Positions 37,750 through 47,132 of a stretch of DNA of 64,000 bases are shown here, piece after piece. Each line of letters opens with the position of its first letter. Within the stretch, counting starts at the first letter, position 1. The translations under genes and the position numbers were made by a program. The notes below the pieces were generated by a model. That model was not told the origin of the DNA and made no database searches. It worked only from the letters and a program-made list of their open reading frames with translations. The stretch comes from Moorena sp. SIO3I8 (GTDB lineage Bacteria; Cyanobacteriota; Cyanobacteriia; Cyanobacteriales; Coleofasciculaceae), in the NCBI RefSeq assembly GCF_010692325.1, contig NZ_JAAHHW010000002.1, forward strand, positions 200,527 through 264,526, given 5' to 3'.

Positions 37750-38172
37750 GCTACTAATAATGACCAGTCTTCCTTGAGTTTTCTTGAGGTCATCTAAGGT
37801 CGCGTAGATGGTACTCAGTACCCCAAAAACATTGGTTTCCCACAGACGTCGATAGTCATTCACCCTGAGGTTTTCCACATTACCCTTCAAAGACCAGCCA
37901 GCATTAGCAACAACGATATCAATTTTGCCGAACTTACTACGGGCAAAGGTTGCCGCTTGATCAAGCTCACCATCCTTCGTCACATCACAGGGGATAGCAA
38001 GTACACGTTGACCATTAGGATCAATTTGTGAAGCTATGGTTTCTAATCGTTCTGCTCGCCGAGCTAGGAGTACCACATTGGCTCCTTCACGGGCTAATTC
38101 ATGAGCAAGAGCTGCTCCAATGCCAGAGGAAGCTCCTGTGATTAGTGCCACTTGATCCTTAAAGTTGCTCAT

Positions 38173-38704
<532 letters not shown>

Positions 38705-38744
38705 GGTTTATGGTTAAAAGGTGTTAAAAGGTTAAACCTTTTGT

Positions 38745-38900
38745 CCTGTGCCCTGATCTCAAGAAGCCTACAAAGCTTTTGTTATAGCAGTCGCCAGGGC
38801 AGGCGCGGACATGACAAAAGTCTCAAACCTAAGTAAGCGCAAGAGTTTGACTTCTGACTTCTGACTTCTGACTTCTGACTTCTGCTATAACTTGCACAGG
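38745..38900 (+). ncRNA. Scaffold RNA cassette 0 (payload unrecognised)
   Basis: The outer stem CCTGTGC (38745) pairs perfectly with GCACAGG (38894). The 5' arm continues CCTGATCTCAAGAAGCCTAC, similar to the other cassettes. The 3' arm reads AACTT before the stem. The inner stem GTTATAGCAG (38781) pairs exactly with CTGCTATAAC (38882). The payload contains small hairpins (GTCGCC...GGCGCGGAC; TCAAAC...GTTTGA) and five ACTTCTG repeats. No known RNA is recognised. It may be a degenerate or repeat-invaded copy. Confidence 0.6.
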
Positions 38901-38920
38901 AGCAATTGTTCCAAATTTCC

Positions 38921-39067
38921 CCCCGCGCCCTAACCGCTGAAGCTTACATACTACCGAATACGAATCGGAAGGTTATAGGTTCGAATCCTATCAGCGGCGC
39001 TATTTGCCGCTGTAGCTCAAATGGATAGAGCATCATTTTATTAAAAGCTTTACTGACTTGCGCGGGG
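38921..39067 (+). ncRNA. Scaffold RNA cassette 1 with circularly permuted tRNA-like payload (ACG anticodon)
   Basis: The outer stem CCCCGCGC (38921) pairs with GCGCGGGG (39060). The arms are CCTAAC and ACTT. The inner stem AAGCTT pairs with AAGCTT. The payload first gives an anticodon arm (CCGA-ATACGAA-TCGG, anticodon ACG at 38960-38962) and a variable loop. The T arm follows (ATAGG-TTCGAAT-CCTAT), then the 3' acceptor strand CAGCGGC (38992). After a 7-nt loop GCTATTT come the 5' acceptor strand GCCGCTG (39006), TA and a canonical D arm (GCTC-AAATGGATA-GAGC). The two acceptor strands are perfectly complementary over 7 bp. The order is therefore a circular permutation opened between D and anticodon arms. 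No free CCA end exists, so it cannot be aminoacylated as drawn. Confidence 0.82.
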
Positions 39068-39129
39068 ACCCTAATTCTAGTGGAAATCAGCTGCCATAAC
39101 TAAACAACTTTAAAATTAACCGATTCACC

Positions 39130-39249
39130 TTCGCGCCCTGACCCGGAAAGCTTTCATACTCGCCAAATGGAAAGGCACTTGACTCTAAATCGAGAATATA
39201 CGGGTTCAAATCCCGTGTGTGATACAACAGCTTTCTGAACTTGCGCGAA
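39130..39249 (+). ncRNA. Scaffold RNA cassette 2 with tRNA-like payload (CTA anticodon loop)
   Basis: The outer stem TTCGCGC (39130) pairs with GCGCGAA (39243). The arms are CCTGAC and ACTT. The inner stem GAAAGCT (39146) pairs with AGCTTTC (39229). Inside, in normal order, lies a tRNA-like fold. The acceptor-like stem is TCATAC/GTGTGA (one G-T pair). The D arm is GCC-AAATGGAAA-GGC. The anticodon arm is CTTGA-CTCTAAA-TCGAG with anticodon CTA at 39185-39187. A 5-nt variable loop precedes a perfect T arm, ACGGG-TTCAAAT-CCCGT. The acceptor end continues into the scaffold stem, so no free 3' end exists. It is too rearranged to be an ordinary tRNA gene. Confidence 0.78.
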
Positions 39250-39267
39250 TTGATTCAATCTTTTATA

Positions 39268-39340
39268 GCAAAGGGAACAGGGAATAGGGAACAGGGAGTA
39301 GGGAGTAGGGAGTAGGAAGTAGGGAGTACGGATTAGGAAA
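39268..39340. repeat. GGGAGTA-type microsatellite
   Basis: Degenerate 7-bp units (GGGAACA, GGGAGTA, GGAAGTA) run for about 70 bp. Similar tracts occur at about 43018 and 49140. Confidence 0.7.
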
Positions 39341-39630
39341 CAAAATTATCACAATTCATTCATTTAGGATTCCTAAATTACTAAATCATGACACATCTAA
39401 TTAGTTATTAATTCTTGTTTTTTATTAGCTTAATATCCCCGATTAATGAGTTAAAGAAGCTAGTATTAGCTACCATTGTTATAATTATTATTGGCCTTAT
39501 TTATTCTTGACTGGATGTAACTATGTCTGTTAATAATTTATCTTTATCGAGTATTTGAATTTGAGAAGCCGAAACAAGGCTACTAAACTAGTGGATAATA
39601 TTTACAATATTTAAGGTTGATTTTTAGTAA

Positions 39631-39740
39631 ACCTTCAACCTTAAACCAAACAACCTTCAACCTTAAACCAAACAACCTTCAACCTTAAACCAAACAACCT
39701 TCAACCTTAAACCAAACAACCTTCAACCTTAAACCAAACA
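39631..39740. repeat. 22-bp minisatellite, five copies
   Basis: Five successive copies of ACCTTCAACCTTAAACCAAA plus CA lie just upstream of the Ro-like gene. They show no coding potential. Confidence 0.9.
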
Positions 39741-39793
39741 ACCAAACAACCAAGTAAATTATAGATTTATCCAGAAATTACATAGGACCATAG

Positions 39794-41239
<1,446 letters not shown>

Positions 41240-41270
41240 TCGCGATCATTTGAATAAATTTTAAGAACTT

Positions 41271-41472
41271 GTGTGCCCTAACAGCCAGAGCTTACATACA
41301 TTAGTACGAGAGGAATAGTACCGTTACTCTAACGTAGCGGGCGTGAAGCGAGGAAGGCGCAAAGAACCCGGAATGTGGGCTTAGAAGTAGCCATCATTTA
41401 AAGAGTGTGTAGTAACTCACCGGCGGAGTTCCTTTTAAGTGACGAACGCTTTGGCTCTGGCGACTTGCACAT
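41271..41472 (+). ncRNA. Scaffold RNA cassette 3 carrying 23S rRNA mimics (sarcin-ricin loop and GTPase-associated centre)
   Basis: The outer stem GTGTGC (41271) pairs with GCACAT (41467). The arms are CCTAAC and ACTT. The inner stem GCCAGAGC (41284) pairs exactly with GCTCTGGC (41454). The payload first holds the universal sarcin-ricin 12-mer AGTACGAGAGGA (41303-41314). A hairpin CGTTA-CTC-TAACG follows. Then comes a segment at 41368-41423 that matches the 23S rRNA L11/thiostrepton-binding region, for example GGCTTAGAAGTAGCCATCAT, TTAAAGAG and AGTAACTCAC. That segment is closed by CCGG/CCGG and GAAC/GTTC pairing. These two rRNA elements lie about 1.5 kb apart in real 23S rRNA but together form the elongation-factor binding site. 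It lies between the Ro-like gene and the 282-residue protein gene. Confidence 0.85.
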
Positions 41473-41496
41473 TAATTAATACAATCGAGCAGGATC

Positions 41497-42345
41497 ATGG
41501 CAAATATCCTCGACCTCATCAATCAAATTGCTGCAAAGGAAGCGCAACTGAGTGACAATCAATTCCTCGCTCCCTGTGTACGTGGGGGACGGGTAAGAAC
41601 TCGTGTTGCTGGAATGATTTATACATTTTCCCCTAAGCCTCGTAACTTTGAAGGATGGGGTATTTTTCAGCCAGTCAACGAGAAAGTGGCAACTGTGGTG
41701 GAAGAGCCAGATGTGTTTCAACTTGATGAGTATTGGCAACTGCTCCAACCGTTGCGTTTACGACTAGCTTATCAATTGTCGGGAAAGACCTGGCTAGGAT
41801 ATCCGGTGAATGAATCCGATGCTCGTCAGCGCTTTGGCACGGTTAAACCTATTCCTATCCATCTGGTAGAGGGCGGGGTAGCCTTTGAACAAGTGGTAGC
41901 TCGTGGGGATGGTAAGGCTTGGTGGTTTCAGCAGCTTGACCGTAAGGGAGATCCTTTACTAGCAGAACAACTTAGAGAACAGTTAAAGCAAGTAATATCA
42001 CCTGAAGAACTGGATTTAAAGGGGCTGACACCGGAAATCAGAATAGTTTATGACTTGGTAACACAACAGATTGTAGACTTTAAAGATAAAAGCCAGCATC
42101 AACGGGATCACAGAAGGCTGGAGCAAGCTTTGGAAATGGGTGGGGGAGCACTGCAACAGTTCCATGACCGGGGAGAATTCTGGCAAGTGCGCTGGAGCAC
42201 TGCTGACGGTAAACACCACATATCAGCGATATCTAAACAGGATCTGACTGTAATCAGTTCTGGGATTTGTCTGAGTGGACGCGATCGCGATTTTGATTTA
42301 CAGTCCTTGGTTGGCGTGATTGAGGCACGAGATAATCGGGATTAG
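41497..42345 (+). CDS. Unrecognised protein of the Ro-like/RNA locus
   Basis: This 282-residue soluble protein has no signal peptide or membrane segment. The N-terminal 150 residues look beta-rich, with many aromatic and Arg residues (GGRVRTRVAGMIYTF; RNFEGWGIFQPVNEKVATVV; LRLRLAYQLSGKTWLGYPVN). The C-terminal half is charged and helical (LLAEQLREQLKQVISPEELD; KSQHQRDHRRLEQALEMGGG) and ends in a strand-rich part. Only two Cys occur, in APCVRGG and GICLSG. I do not recognise the family. It starts 24 bp after RNA cassette 3 and ends 4 bp before the E1-like gene, so it belongs to the same unit. RNA binding or a transfer partner for the E1-like enzyme are possibilities only. Confidence 0.75.
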   Translation: MANILDLINQIAAKEAQLSDNQFLAPCVRGGRVRTRVAGMIYTFSPKPRNFEGWGIFQPVNEKVATVVEEPDVFQLDEYWQLLQPLRLRLAYQLSGKTWLGYPVNESDARQRFGTVKPIPIHLVEGGVAFEQVVARGDGKAWWFQQLDRKGDPLLAEQLREQLKQVISPEELDLKGLTPEIRIVYDLVTQQIVDFKDKSQHQRDHRRLEQALEMGGGALQQFHDRGEFWQVRWSTADGKHHISAISKQDLTVISSGICLSGRDRDFDLQSLVGVIEARDNRD

Positions 42346-42349
42346 GATT

Positions 42350-42994
42350 ATGTCAATTTTTTTCCACGAACAACTCTACCGTACCTCCCAAGTCATGGCT
42401 CAGTTACGTGACTACCCCGTAACCGTGTGTGGTGCGGGAGCACTTGGAGCAAATATTACCGAAAATTTAGCTCGTTCAGGGTTTGGAAAGCTTAAGGTGA
42501 TTGATTGCGATCGCATTGAAGAACGCAATCTTTCTACCCAACCCTACTACCGCTCTGATATTGGTGCCCATAAAGCCAAAATCCTGGCCCATTCCCTCTA
42601 CCAAGCGGTTGGGGTAAAATTGGAGGCTAAGGTTAAGGAATTAACTACAGCTAATACCAAACAATTACTGAATAATTCTACTTTAGTCATTGACACCTTT
42701 GATAACAGTGTCGCTCGTCAAGCCGTAAAAGATTACTGTGATAATTCCCAAATCCCTTGTCTTCATGTTGGGTTAGCAGAAGACTACAGTGAGATAATTT
42801 GGAATGAAAATTATCGAGTTCCTTCCCCAGTTAATGATGATGTTTGTGATTATCCATTAGCTCGGAATTTAGTGCTGATGACTACAGCAGTTGCTACTGA
42901 AGTCATCATTGAATTTATTAGCACAACCAAAAAACTAGATTTCACCTTCACCTTGAGAGATTTAACTATCAAGGCCATAGATCGCAGTTCTTAA
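42350..42994 (+). CDS. E1/ThiF-like adenylating enzyme
   Basis: This protein has 214 residues from the ATG at 42350; an in-frame TTG at 42320 inside the previous gene is less likely. The ATP-binding Rossmann fold is clear: VTVCGAGALGANITENLARS, then KVIDCDRIEERNLSTQPYYR and DIGAHKAKI with the conserved Asp-Arg-Asn-Gln-Lys set. VIDTFDNSVARQAVKDYC follows, as in E1, MoeB and ThiF. A Cys in NDDVCDYPLARN is a candidate for thioester formation. The enzyme lacks the CxxC zinc pairs of MoeB. Such proteins adenylate the C-terminal Gly of a small beta-grasp protein. The 66-residue protein at the head of the locus is a candidate substrate. Confidence 0.82.
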   Translation: MSIFFHEQLYRTSQVMAQLRDYPVTVCGAGALGANITENLARSGFGKLKVIDCDRIEERNLSTQPYYRSDIGAHKAKILAHSLYQAVGVKLEAKVKELTTANTKQLLNNSTLVIDTFDNSVARQAVKDYCDNSQIPCLHVGLAEDYSEIIWNENYRVPSPVNDDVCDYPLARNLVLMTTAVATEVIIEFISTTKKLDFTFTLRDLTIKAIDRSS

Positions 42995-43002
42995 TTGGGT
43001 GA

Positions 43003-43160
43003 TGGACTTTCATTCTAGGGAGTAGGGAGTAGGGAGTAGGGAGTAGAGGGAGTAGAGGGAGTAGAGGGAGAGGGTTTTAGCACTGCATCGCTTAAAACCC
43101 TCTTTGCTATTGCCTATTGCCTCTTGCCTCTTGCCTTTTGCCTCTTGCCTCTTGCCTTAA
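43003..43160. repeat. GGGAGTA and TTGCCTC microsatellites
   Basis: GGACTTTCATTCTAGGGAGT leads into GGGAGTA/GTAGAGG tracts. A CTCTTGC/CCTTTTG tract then fills the gap between the convergent E1-like and radical SAM genes. Confidence 0.7.
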
Positions 43161-43198
43161 AAGGATAAGTAATATCCATAAAATGTTGCTGAGAATTG

Positions 43199-44758
43199 CT
43201 ATATCTCTATTAATTCTTTATCCATCAATTTAGGATTAGTATCAACTAACTGTCTTTCAATTTCATCCCGGACAATTTGACGATATTCAAGAAAGTGTTC
43301 GTTGTGAGCGCATAGAGTAAGGTAATGTTCCCACACACCTGGATTATGCCTGAAAATACCAAATAAATGATGCCAGAATTTCCAGCGAGTACTGCGCTTA
43401 AACCCTTGCCGCCAAACTACAGTCGCCAGAGCTTTCAAATCTACCAAATCCGGCATTTTGAATGGGGCTTTGCATTTAGGGGGGCCAAGCTTTAAAAAAC
43501 ATTGATAGGCACGGTCTATATAGCGCTCAGGTTCGTATAGCGTCCAGAATGCTTCGATGTATTCTTGAGCAATCTCCTCAATGGGACGAGTAGGAACAAA
43601 GTTCATTAGGGTGGTTTGATTGATATCTTTTTTAGTGTTATCTCGCAAACGCCCTTCTTTTTCTAAGCGATTCCACAGAGCAGTATTAGGTAACGCCTGT
43701 AACATGCCAAACATGGCTGTAGGGATAGCAGCCTGTTCAACAAAACTAATAATACGGGAACCTGCTCCTTGTTTCTCTCCATCAAAACCAATAATAAACC
43801 CTGCCATTGGTCGTAATCCCGCACGGATTATTTTATCTACATCATCCGTTAGAGAGCTGCGAGTGTTTTGGTATTTTTTGGTTAGTTTAAGGCTTTCTTC
43901 GTCTGGTGTTTCAATCCCTAAAAAGACAGCATCAAAGTTAGACTCCACCATCAAGTCCATCAATTCTGAATCCGCAGCTAGGTCTACCGATGCTTCCGTA
44001 TTAAATCGGAAGGGATAGTGATGGTCTTTTTGCCATACTTTTAGCTCTTTCAGAAGTAGCTTAACATTACGCTTATTCCCAATAAAGTTGTCATCCACCA
44101 TAAAGATACCACGCCGCCAGCCTAATTCATAGAGATAATCCAATTCCTTGAGAAGCTGGGCTGGTTCCTTTGTTCTCGGTTTGCGGCCATAGAGAATAAT
44201 AATGTCACAAAATTCGCACTGAAAAGGACATCCCCGCGAAAACTGGACTGACATTGAATCATAGGCATCAAGCTCTAACAAATCATAGCGGGGAATCGGG
44301 GTTTGAGTGACATCGGGTTTTTCTGTAGTGCGAAAGGTTCCACTAGTTTCTCCCCGCTTTAAAGCCTCTACAAACATCGGTAGGGTGATTTCTCCTTCAT
44401 CTAGGATGAGAAAATCCACCCCTGCCTTCTTTCCTTCTTCTGGTAAAGACGTAGGATAAGGTCCCCCAAATGCTACTAATTTACCACGTCGTTTGGCTTC
44501 TTTAATTTGGTTTAGGGCATCCGTTTTTTGGACAATCATCGCTGAGATTATCACCAGCTCTGCCCATTCAAATTCTGCTTCGGTTACGTCTCGGATATTG
44601 CGGTCAACAAGTTTAAATTCCCAGTCTTGAGGTAATAATGCAGCAACAGTAATTAGACCTAAGGGTGGCAATAAAACTTTGCGATTAACTAATTCAAGGA
44701 TTTTGTCATAAGACCAAAACGTTTTGGGAAATAAGGGATACAGTAATAAAACTCGCAT
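43199..44758 (-). CDS. B12-binding radical SAM protein (DUF4070 type)
   Basis: This 519-residue protein has an N-terminal cobalamin-binding-like Rossmann domain (LLLYPLFPKTFWSYDKILEL, LGLITVAALLPQDWEFKLVD). The radical SAM core follows with the 4Fe-4S motif CPFQCEFCDII (residues about 195-205) and GGPYPTSLPEEG, FMVDDNFIG and IIGFDGE elements. The C-terminal 150 residues match the DUF4070 extension. Class B radical SAM enzymes of this kind methylate unactivated carbons, as in hopanoid C-2 or C-3 methylation. The substrate here is unknown. It is a single-gene unit, convergent with the E1-like gene. Confidence 0.88.
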   Translation of the reverse strand: MRVLLLYPLFPKTFWSYDKILELVNRKVLLPPLGLITVAALLPQDWEFKLVDRNIRDVTEAEFEWAELVIISAMIVQKTDALNQIKEAKRRGKLVAFGGPYPTSLPEEGKKAGVDFLILDEGEITLPMFVEALKRGETSGTFRTTEKPDVTQTPIPRYDLLELDAYDSMSVQFSRGCPFQCEFCDIIILYGRKPRTKEPAQLLKELDYLYELGWRRGIFMVDDNFIGNKRNVKLLLKELKVWQKDHHYPFRFNTEASVDLAADSELMDLMVESNFDAVFLGIETPDEESLKLTKKYQNTRSSLTDDVDKIIRAGLRPMAGFIIGFDGEKQGAGSRIISFVEQAAIPTAMFGMLQALPNTALWNRLEKEGRLRDNTKKDINQTTLMNFVPTRPIEEIAQEYIEAFWTLYEPERYIDRAYQCFLKLGPPKCKAPFKMPDLVDLKALATVVWRQGFKRSTRWKFWHHLFGIFRHNPGVWEHYLTLCAHNEHFLEYRQIVRDEIERQLVDTNPKLMDKELIEI

Positions 44759-45239
44759 TTAGAGAAATCCTCACACACATGGCCATAGAGCCTATAGCGA
44801 TCTTACATCTTAATTAAGTAAGCTATCAGCTATCAGCCATCAGCTATCAGTCATTAGCTATCAGCTATCAGTCATCAGCTATCAGTTATAAGCTATCAGT
44901 CATAAGCTATCAGCTATCAGCTTATGGGTTAGGTCACAGGCTTCTAGCCTGTGCCACGCTACTAGATCGGTGTTTTTGAATAAAATGACCATGATAGCTG
45001 ACCACTGACTGCTGACCGCTGACCACTGACCACTGAATGCTTACTGGCTGAAGGGGTGTCCAGTTCTATTGAGCTCCCAACTTGGCTAAAAAATTATCAG
45101 TAAATGATGACAGGTAATAATAAACGAATGCCTAGGCTAAGTTCAAGTTAATAAATCTAGTCTAGGGTTTGAATGACGGCTGCAATTATTCACTACCCTT
45201 AGGAGCTTAAAAGGCTGCTTGTTACCCCCTGAGGTTTAA
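44759..45239. other. Repeat-filled intergenic region
   Basis: A tract of CAGCTATCAGTCAT-type units occupies about 44820-44920. A palindrome CACAGGCT-TCT-AGCCTGTG lies near 44936. GACCACTGACTGCT repeats follow at about 45000. These are typical of this genome's spacers; no gene is visible. Confidence 0.65.
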
Positions 45240-45998
45240 TTACTTACTCTGGTTAGTCTGCTGGTAAGTCTGCCAAGACAGTTTTACGATTGCCAGATTC
45301 CGCCATAAATTGTTCCTGCGTTTCCGGTCAGAGTTTTTATCCTCAGAGCGGTCCGTGTCAGAGCGGTTGATTGCTGCGAGAATGCGATCGCATTCTCTGG
45401 TGCTAACTATACTACAACCCTGGGTCAGTAAACTATCCACTGAAGTACCTCTACCCTCAGGAGTATACCACTGTGAGAACAATGTGGCCCTGTTACCGTT
45501 GGGATAATTCCAATCTGACCCCGATGTGGCCGTTTCACCGTTGGGATAATACCAACCTGACCACCCTTTTACTCTCTGACCGTTGGGATAATACCAATTT
45601 GAAGCCCATTTGGCTGTTTTTCCATTTTGCCAGTATAAGGTAGACCTCTGACCTTGCCTAGGACGTTTGCAGGTAACCTGTTTTAAACCTTCAATCATAC
45701 CCACAAAGCTTTTTGCGTCTTCTGTCATGCTGGCTAGTTTTGCCATGGCGGTCAGGTCGAAGCAATCTTCAGAAGAATTTAGTGGTGACTCAATACTTGA
45801 TGAAGGTAAGTTATTATTTCCACAGTATTTATCTTCTAGGGTAGCTAGATTATCCCTATCTAAGTTTTCGCGAATCGCCAAGCGACGGACAGCACGAATC
45901 TCCCTACATTGATTAGATTCAGCAGATACGTTATTAGTTCCTAAGCCAATAGTACATAGGGTTAACAGTGATAATAACACTCGAATCGGATATTTCAT
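45240..45998 (-). CDS. Secreted YPNG-repeat protein, copy 1
   Basis: This 252-residue protein has a signal peptide (MKYPIRVLLSLLTLCTIGLG then TNNVSA). A Cys-containing N-terminal domain follows (CREIRAVRRLAIRENLDRDN, DCFDLTAMAKLASM). Then come MORN-like repeats of the form WYYPNGQ-xx-W (five units at about residues 125-185). The C-terminal part includes SLLTQGCSIVSTRECDRILA. It should be periplasmic or secreted. A close paralogue follows upstream on the same strand with duplicated flanks. The function is unknown. Confidence 0.75.
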   Translation of the reverse strand: MKYPIRVLLSLLTLCTIGLGTNNVSAESNQCREIRAVRRLAIRENLDRDNLATLEDKYCGNNNLPSSSIESPLNSSEDCFDLTAMAKLASMTEDAKSFVGMIEGLKQVTCKRPRQGQRSTLYWQNGKTAKWASNWYYPNGQRVKGWSGWYYPNGETATSGSDWNYPNGNRATLFSQWYTPEGRGTSVDSLLTQGCSIVSTRECDRILAAINRSDTDRSEDKNSDRKRRNNLWRNLAIVKLSWQTYQQTNQSK

Positions 45999-46319
45999 GG
46001 AGATGAATCTTCCTCAAGATATCAATAATCTGAACAGCCAGGATTCTCAAAGACCCTGACTTCTCACTGACTACTACAGACGTTGGATGATATCAAAAGT
46101 TTCACCATTGAAATAATCTTGGTCGCGATTCAATTTTAAGGATTGAGCTGTCAGTTATTAGCTATCAAAAGTTATGTTTAGGGACTTATAGCAGTTCTCA
46201 ATAAATTTAGTATAGGGTTTTAATTAGGGCTCCAATTATTCACTAAACCCTACACCCAGTGCTAAGCTAGGGACCGACACCCTTAGGAGCTTAAAAGGCT
46301 GCTTGTTACTCCTTGAGGC
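45999..46319. other. Spacer between the duplicated YPNG genes
   Basis: This contains the promoter region of copy 1 (ACTACAGACGTTGGATGATA and following), which is repeated upstream of copy 2. It also contains the downstream tail of copy 2 (CCCTTAGGAGCTTAAAAGGC). A half palindrome TATAGCAGTTCTCAATAAAT lies at 46189. Confidence 0.6.
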
Positions 46320-47132
46320 TTAATCTGCTACTCTAGTCAGCCTGTCAAGAATTTGCATGATTGACAAATCCCGCAAGAAATTGTCTCTGCTCTCGGTTTC
46401 ATAGCGGTTCGGGTCATAGCGGTTCAGGCTATAGCTGTTCCGGTCAGAGCGGTTGATGTGTGTGAGGATGCGATCGCATTCTGTGGTGCCAACTATACTA
46501 CAACCCTGGCTCAGTAAACTATCCACTGAAGTAGTCCTACCCTTAGGGGTATACCAACGTGACCCCAATTGGGCAGTCTGACCGTTAGGATACTTCCACG
46601 AACCTGATGACCCGAATTTGGCAGTCTTTCCGTTGGGATACTTCCATTGTGACCCGACTTTAGCAGTCGTTCCGTTAGTATACTTCCATTTTGACCCGAA
46701 TTTGGCAGTCGTTCCGTTGGGATACTTCCATTTTGACCCTGATTTGGCAGTTTCCCCATTTGGCCACTCTAACGAAGACCTCTGACCTTGGCTAGGACCA
46801 TTGCAGATAACTTGCTGTAAACTTTCAATCGTACCCAAAAAGCTTGTTCCCTCTTCTGTCATGCTCGCTAGTTTTGCCATGACAGTCAGGTCGAAGCAAT
46901 CTTGAGAAGAATTTCGTGGTGACTGAATACTTGATGAACGTCGGTTACTCTGTCCACAGTACTTATATTCTAGGGTAGCAAGATTATCGCTATCTAAATT
47001 TTCGCTAATCGCCAAGCGACGCACAGCACGAATCTTCATACATTGATTCGATTGAGCAGATACGTTATCGGTTCCTAAGCCAATAGTACATAGGGTTAAG
47101 AGTGATAATAACACTCGCATCGGATATTTCAT
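46320..47132 (-). CDS. Secreted YPNG-repeat protein, copy 2
   Basis: This paralogue has 270 residues from the ATG at 47132, and the same signal peptide (MKYPMRVLLSLLTLCTIGLG). It has one or two additional YPNG repeats (SKWKYPNGTTAKFGSKWKYT; SRWYTPKGR) and a C-terminal Asn/Arg/Tyr-rich insertion (NRSDRNSYSLNRYDPNRYET). The Cys positions are shared with copy 1. Repeat number differs between copies because the repeats expand at DNA level. The duplicated unit covers about 1.05 kb including upstream and downstream sequence. Confidence 0.75.
   Translation of the reverse strand: MKYPMRVLLSLLTLCTIGLGTDNVSAQSNQCMKIRAVRRLAISENLDSDNLATLEYKYCGQSNRRSSSIQSPRNSSQDCFDLTVMAKLASMTEEGTSFLGTIESLQQVICNGPSQGQRSSLEWPNGETAKSGSKWKYPNGTTAKFGSKWKYTNGTTAKVGSQWKYPNGKTAKFGSSGSWKYPNGQTAQLGSRWYTPKGRTTSVDSLLSQGCSIVGTTECDRILTHINRSDRNSYSLNRYDPNRYETESRDNFLRDLSIMQILDRLTRVAD

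Larger units (their letters stand above)
36007..38172 (-). pseudogene. Short-chain dehydrogenase gene split by an IS element
   Basis: The 5' part (38172 down to 37750) encodes the N-terminal half of a classical SDR: ALITGASSGIGAALAHELAR, VVANAGWSLKGNVENL and GRLVIISS. The 3' part (36408 to 36007) resumes with VKSYVALSGDSPYTMSKFAI, carrying the catalytic Tyr and Lys (YTMSK), and ends normally. Removing 36409-37749 rejoins the frame exactly as VIISS-VKSYVAL with no duplicated or lost base. The host gene would encode about 270 residues with a membrane-associated C-terminus (MPWLLSWLISKF). It is inactive unless the element excises. Confidence 0.9.

Noticed and set aside
38821..38885. CRISPR array (ACTTCTG repeats)
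   Set aside because: Units are only 7 bp and contiguous, without spacers; no cas genes nearby.
39006..39050. Ordinary tRNA gene starting GCCGCTGTAGCTC
   Set aside because: Only the acceptor 5' strand and D arm follow in order; anticodon and T arms lie upstream. It is better read as the second half of the permuted tRNA-like RNA.
39185..39187. Amber suppressor tRNA acting on the TAA-interrupted SDR at 49720
   Set aside because: Anticodon CTA reads UAG, not UAA, and the RNA has no free acceptor end.
41303..41423. Degenerate 23S rRNA gene copy
   Set aside because: Only two short, functionally linked elements are present, joined directly and enclosed by the scaffold shared with the tRNA-like cassettes; flanking 23S sequence is absent.
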